Source of the DNA: an uncultured Paenibacillus sp.
Lineage (GTDB): Bacteria; Bacillota; Bacilli; Paenibacillales; Paenibacillaceae
Reading direction: 5' to 3'
Length of the DNA: 24,019 nucleotides
Assembly: GCA_937895345.1 (NCBI GenBank)
Contig: CALAWP010000013.1
Location: 1 to 24,019 of the forward strand
The notes beneath the pieces are model-generated. The model was not told the origin of the DNA, did no database searches, and saw only the letters and a list, made by a program, of their open reading frames with translations. Position numbers and translations under genes: made by a program. Shown in pieces: positions 21,331-24,019 of the stretch. The first letter of the stretch is position 1. Each line of letters begins with the position of its first letter.

Positions 21331-22749
21331 ATGAAAACAACCGGCATTGCCGACGGAAAAACGATTATCATCCGGCTGGAAATCGATACCGCCAAGGCGC
21401 AGTTCGGCAAGGCGGCGACCGCGATCGAAGCGGCCAACGGCGATATCGTCGCCATCGACGTCATCCATACGGACAAAACGAACAGCATTCGGGATTTAAC
21501 GGTTAAGATGAAAGGTGAAGGCGCGGCGGAGCGATTGACGGAAGCGCTTCGAGCCGTGGAAGGGCTAAAGGTTCTTCACGTCTCGGACCGCACGTTTTTG
21601 CTCCATCTCGGAGGCAAGATCGCCATTCATCCCAAAACTCCGATCCAAAACCGGGACGATCTGTCCCGCGTATACACGCCGGATGTCGCGCGCGTCTGCC
21701 AGGCGATTCATGCCGAGCCGTCCAAAGCGCATACGCTGACGATCAAGCGCAATACGGTCGCCGTCGTATCGGACGGAAGCGCCGTACTCGGTCTCGGCAA
21801 TATCGGTCCTTATGCGGCAATGCCCGTTATGGAGGGCAAGGCGATGCTGTTCAAGCAGTTCGCCGACGTCGACGCGTTCCCGATCTGCCTGGATACGCAG
21901 GATACCGAGCAAATTATTGCGGCGGTCAAGCATCTTGCTCCGGCGTTCGGCGGCATTAACCTGGAGGACATTTCGGCCCCGCGCTGCTTCGAAATCGAGC
22001 GCAGGCTGCGCGAAGAGCTCGATATCCCGGTCTTCCACGACGACCAGCACGGAACAGCCGTCGTCCTGTACGCCGGCCTGCTCAATGCGCTGAAGCTGAC
22101 CGGCCGCAAGCTGGAGGATGCGCGCATCGTCGTATGCGGCATCGGCGCGGCGGGCACCGCCTGCACGAAGATGCTGCTGGCCGGAGGAGCCCGCCACATC
22201 GTTGGCGTAGACCGGATCGGCATACTGAACGCGGACGAAAGCTACGACAATCCGATCTGGCAATGGTATGCCGGACAGACGAACCCGAACAGGCTGAAGG
22301 GCGGCTTGGCGGAAGCGCTGCAAGGCGCCGACGTGTTTATCGGCGTTTCCGCCGGAGGCATCTTGAAGCGGGAGCATGTGTCGAGCATGGCGCCGGATCC
22401 GATCGTATTTGCCATGGCGAATCCGGAGCCGGAAATTCGTCCGGAGGAAGCGGAGGATATCGTGGGGGTCTTTGCCACCGGCCGTTCGGACTATCCGAAC
22501 CAGATCAACAACGTGCTGTGCTTCCCCGGCATCTTCAGAGGCGCGCTGGACAGCCGGGCTCCGGTCATTAACGAAGCGATGAAGCTGGCGGCGGCGGAAG
22601 CGATCGCCTCCGTCGTTACCGACGACGAGCTCAGCCGGCTGTACATTATTCCGAGCGTGTTTAACGCTAAAGTCGTGGAGGAAGTAAGCCGAAGAGTGAT
22701 GCAGGCAGCCGTTCGAAGCGGGGTATCGAGACGAAGAATGAGAGAGTAG
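21331..22749 (+). CDS. NAD(P)-dependent malic enzyme with N-terminal ACT domain
   Basis: A 472-aa enzyme that oxidatively decarboxylates malate to pyruvate. An ACT-like regulatory domain fills the first 80-85 residues (IIIRLEIDT, IVAIDVIH). The malic N-terminal domain follows, with YTPDVARVC (catalytic Tyr115), the EGK motif (Lys170), and the metal-binding segments LEDISAPRCFEIE and FHDDQHGTA (235-243). The Rossmann domain has CGIGAAGTA (269-277). Cofactor preference is not readable with certainty. The ATG at 21331 has AGGGAG 9 nt ahead; the frame is open upstream but overlaps the preceding terminator region. The ACT domain suggests allosteric control by an amino acid or other small ligand, which is family inference. 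No terminator was seen after the gene. Confidence 0.94.
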   Translation: MKTTGIADGKTIIIRLEIDTAKAQFGKAATAIEAANGDIVAIDVIHTDKTNSIRDLTVKMKGEGAAERLTEALRAVEGLKVLHVSDRTFLLHLGGKIAIHPKTPIQNRDDLSRVYTPDVARVCQAIHAEPSKAHTLTIKRNTVAVVSDGSAVLGLGNIGPYAAMPVMEGKAMLFKQFADVDAFPICLDTQDTEQIIAAVKHLAPAFGGINLEDISAPRCFEIERRLREELDIPVFHDDQHGTAVVLYAGLLNALKLTGRKLEDARIVVCGIGAAGTACTKMLLAGGARHIVGVDRIGILNADESYDNPIWQWYAGQTNPNRLKGGLAEALQGADVFIGVSAGGILKREHVSSMAPDPIVFAMANPEPEIRPEEAEDIVGVFATGRSDYPNQINNVLCFPGIFRGALDSRAPVINEAMKLAAAEAIASVVTDDELSRLYIIPSVFNAKVVEEVSRRVMQAAVRSGVSRRRMRE

Positions 22750-22947
22750 ACGATTCGCCATATTTTTTTGAAACCAATCGCCCCGCGGAACGTAACCATT
22801 GGTATACGTTATTGCATGACGTAGGTTTGCAGCCTGTTACTTTTACGCCATATCGACCGCGACAGATGTCCTCATTTACAATGGCGATATTGACCAACGA
22901 TATGCTGCAGTTGCGCAGGTGAGCTCAACATACAAAGGAGCCGGCTC

Positions 22948-23649
22948 ATGTTTCAAGCTGTTATCGATTTTTTGGAGAACTACGGTCCATGGGGATTGTT
23001 CGTGCATTCCTTCCTGGATGCGGTCATCTTCCCTATACCTGCTTTTTTCCTGCAAGTGTCCCTGAGCCTGCTTAATCCGGCATCGGCATTATGGCTGGCT
23101 ACGGTCGGCTATATCGCCTGCTTGCTGGGCACCCCGGTCGGCTATTATATCGGAAAGCTGATGGGCAAATCGGTGCTCTACCGCTTCCTCAAGAAAGAAT
23201 GGATCGACGCCGCAACGACTCAATTTCAGCAAAAGGGCGAAGCCGCCATTCTAATCGGCTCTTTTACGCCCATTCCGTTTAAAGTATTCACCATTTTGTC
23301 CGGCTGCCTGAAGTATCCGCTCTGGAGGCTGATCGGCTATGCCGCGCTCGGACGCGCCGCCAAGTTTTATGTCGTAGGCGCCTTGTTCTATTTCTATGGC
23401 CGCGCGGCGGAATCAATGGTCAAGGACGTTTCGCTCTATATTTTCCTGATTGGCGTGCCGCTGATCGTCCTGTTCCTGCTGATCCGCAACCGGATCCGCA
23501 AAAAGAAAAAAGCAGCCCAGGAAGCGCTGGAAGCGGAATCCGGCTCCGAAAAGCAAGAAGTAAAAGAACACGAGGCCGTCCAGAACGGCGAAGGCAAACC
23601 GTCTTTGCCGGCAGCTGCTGCCGCCGAGCGCGCCTCGATTGACGCTTGA
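22948..23649 (+). CDS. VTT/DedA-like membrane protein with charged C-terminal tail
   Basis: A 233-aa membrane protein of the VTT (SNARE-associated) superfamily, closer to the YqaA-type branch than the dedA gene at 6398. It has the N-terminal re-entrant motif LDAVIFPIPAFFLQVSLSLL (23-42), a glycine helix GTPVGYYIGKLMG, the segment GSFTPIPFKVFTILSG (about 104-119), and two further hydrophobic helices to about residue 190. The last 45 residues are hydrophilic and charged (KKKKAAQEALEAES and onward), an unusual cytoplasmic tail of unknown role. The ATG at 22948 has AAAGGAG 7 nt upstream. The 198-nt gap before it holds no gene; it contains partly matching CGCCATATCGACC and GGCGATATTGACC segments. 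A strong terminator follows at 23672. Confidence 0.85.
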   Translation: MFQAVIDFLENYGPWGLFVHSFLDAVIFPIPAFFLQVSLSLLNPASALWLATVGYIACLLGTPVGYYIGKLMGKSVLYRFLKKEWIDAATTQFQQKGEAAILIGSFTPIPFKVFTILSGCLKYPLWRLIGYAALGRAAKFYVVGALFYFYGRAAESMVKDVSLYIFLIGVPLIVLFLLIRNRIRKKKKAAQEALEAESGSEKQEVKEHEAVQNGEGKPSLPAAAAAERASIDA

Positions 23650-23671
23650 TCGAAAAGTCCGGTCCCATCGG

Positions 23672-23726
23672 CGCAAAAGCCGCCGTCTGCAGTCTCCTTG
23701 CAGGCGGCGGCTTTTGCGATTTTATT
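23672..23726 (+). terminator. Intrinsic terminator of the VTT gene
   Basis: CGCAAAAGCCGCCG (23672-23685) pairs with CGGCGGCTTTTGCG (23705-23718), with an additional CTGCA/TGCAG top; ATTTTATT follows. The element is very stable. Confidence 0.88.
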
Positions 23727-23862
23727 CAAACTGTCGAATGACTGGGAGCAGCTTTTAAGTTACACCACAGCGATGTGCTCGCGCTCTAAACATGACATAA
23801 ATCATATCTCAGCGGTGAAATTGGCCTGTCTCGCTCTTATCTCGATCTTTATGCAGGGGATT

Positions 23863-24019
23863 TGAACGATTTTTCGTTCATTTCGACCCTGCTGATACGC
23901 CGGAGCAGCTCGGTTGAACGATTAATCGTTCATTTCGACCCTGCTGATACGCCGAGCAGCGCGAATGAACGATTTATCGTTCATTTCGACCCTGCTGATA
24001 CGCCGAGCAGCGCGGATGA
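23863..24019. repeat. Tandem array of 51-52-bp palindromic units, open at window end
   Basis: Units start at 23863 (52 bp), 23915 (51 bp), 23966 (51 bp) and 24017 (cut by the window end). Each opens with an 18-bp palindrome TGAACGA-NNNN-TCGTTCA. The central four bases are TTTT, TTAA and TTTA in turn, while the arms do not change. Each continues TTTCGACCCTGCTGATACGC and closes with AGCAG, which pairs with CTGCT as a second hairpin. The array extends beyond the window. The flank from 23727 to 23862 shows no gene or repeat. Confidence 0.92.

Noticed and set aside
22667..22897. 76-codon minus-strand frame after the malic enzyme gene
   Set aside because: It overlaps the 3' end of the malic enzyme gene, starts with TTG without a ribosome site, and shows no recognisable motif.
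23863..24019. CRISPR array
   Set aside because: Units are contiguous 51-52-bp repeats with no unique spacers, and no cas genes are present.

Overview
The window looks like a chromosomal segment of an endospore-forming member of the Bacillales, most likely Paenibacillus or a close relative. It is moderately GC-rich, has strong GGAGG-type ribosome binding sites and uses TTG/GTG starts often. It carries spore genes (cmpA, sspH, kapB). No phage, transposase, CRISPR or resistance island is visible. Most genes are core housekeeping genes, and the unusual material is mainly in the non-coding DNA. All calls come from reading the sequence; no database search was run.

Layout, left end (1-7500): a partial tRNA-Asn and a SprT-like metalloprotein read leftward. 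Diverging from them are an unrecognised 119-aa gene and the tiny spore gene cmpA. A 106-bp element bounded by 12-bp inverted repeats, a nitroreductase gene with an operator-like dyad, and a 460-bp non-coding tract follow. That tract holds a 7-bp tandem array and ends in a strong rightward terminator. Next comes a leftward group in the order dedA, thioredoxin-like, metallo-beta-lactamase-fold hydrolase, tex. The set tex, cmpA, sprT-like, tRNA-Asn recalls the B. subtilis ydcI-cmpA-ydcK-trnS neighbourhood.

Middle (7187-13250): a conserved-looking 103-aa protein on the plus strand; a two-gene spore unit (62-aa protein plus SspH) with a sigma-G-like promoter and its own terminator; cardiolipin synthase; then, divergently, a membrane-anchored M23 peptidase followed by a bactofilin, a pairing linked elsewhere to cell-shape control. 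A two-gene ABC exporter reads toward the bactofilin and shares a bidirectional terminator with it.

Right part (13262-24019): a large glutamate synthase subunit gene with no small-subunit gene next to it and a roughly 220-nt structured leader. Divergent from it is a secreted SGNH hydrolase with a C-terminal copper-amine-oxidase-N-like domain. Its stop codon abuts that of kapB, a sporulation phosphorelay accessory gene. Rightward genes follow: a UgtP/MGDG-synthase-like glycosyltransferase, an ACT-domain malic enzyme, and a second VTT/DedA-like membrane protein. The window ends inside a tandem array of 51-52-bp units, each carrying an 18-bp palindrome and a second small hairpin.

No multi-gene novel system is evident. 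The best candidates for undescribed biology are the palindromic 51-bp array at the right edge, the heptanucleotide array with a possible non-coding transcript at 2341-2862, and the 62-aa partner gene of sspH.
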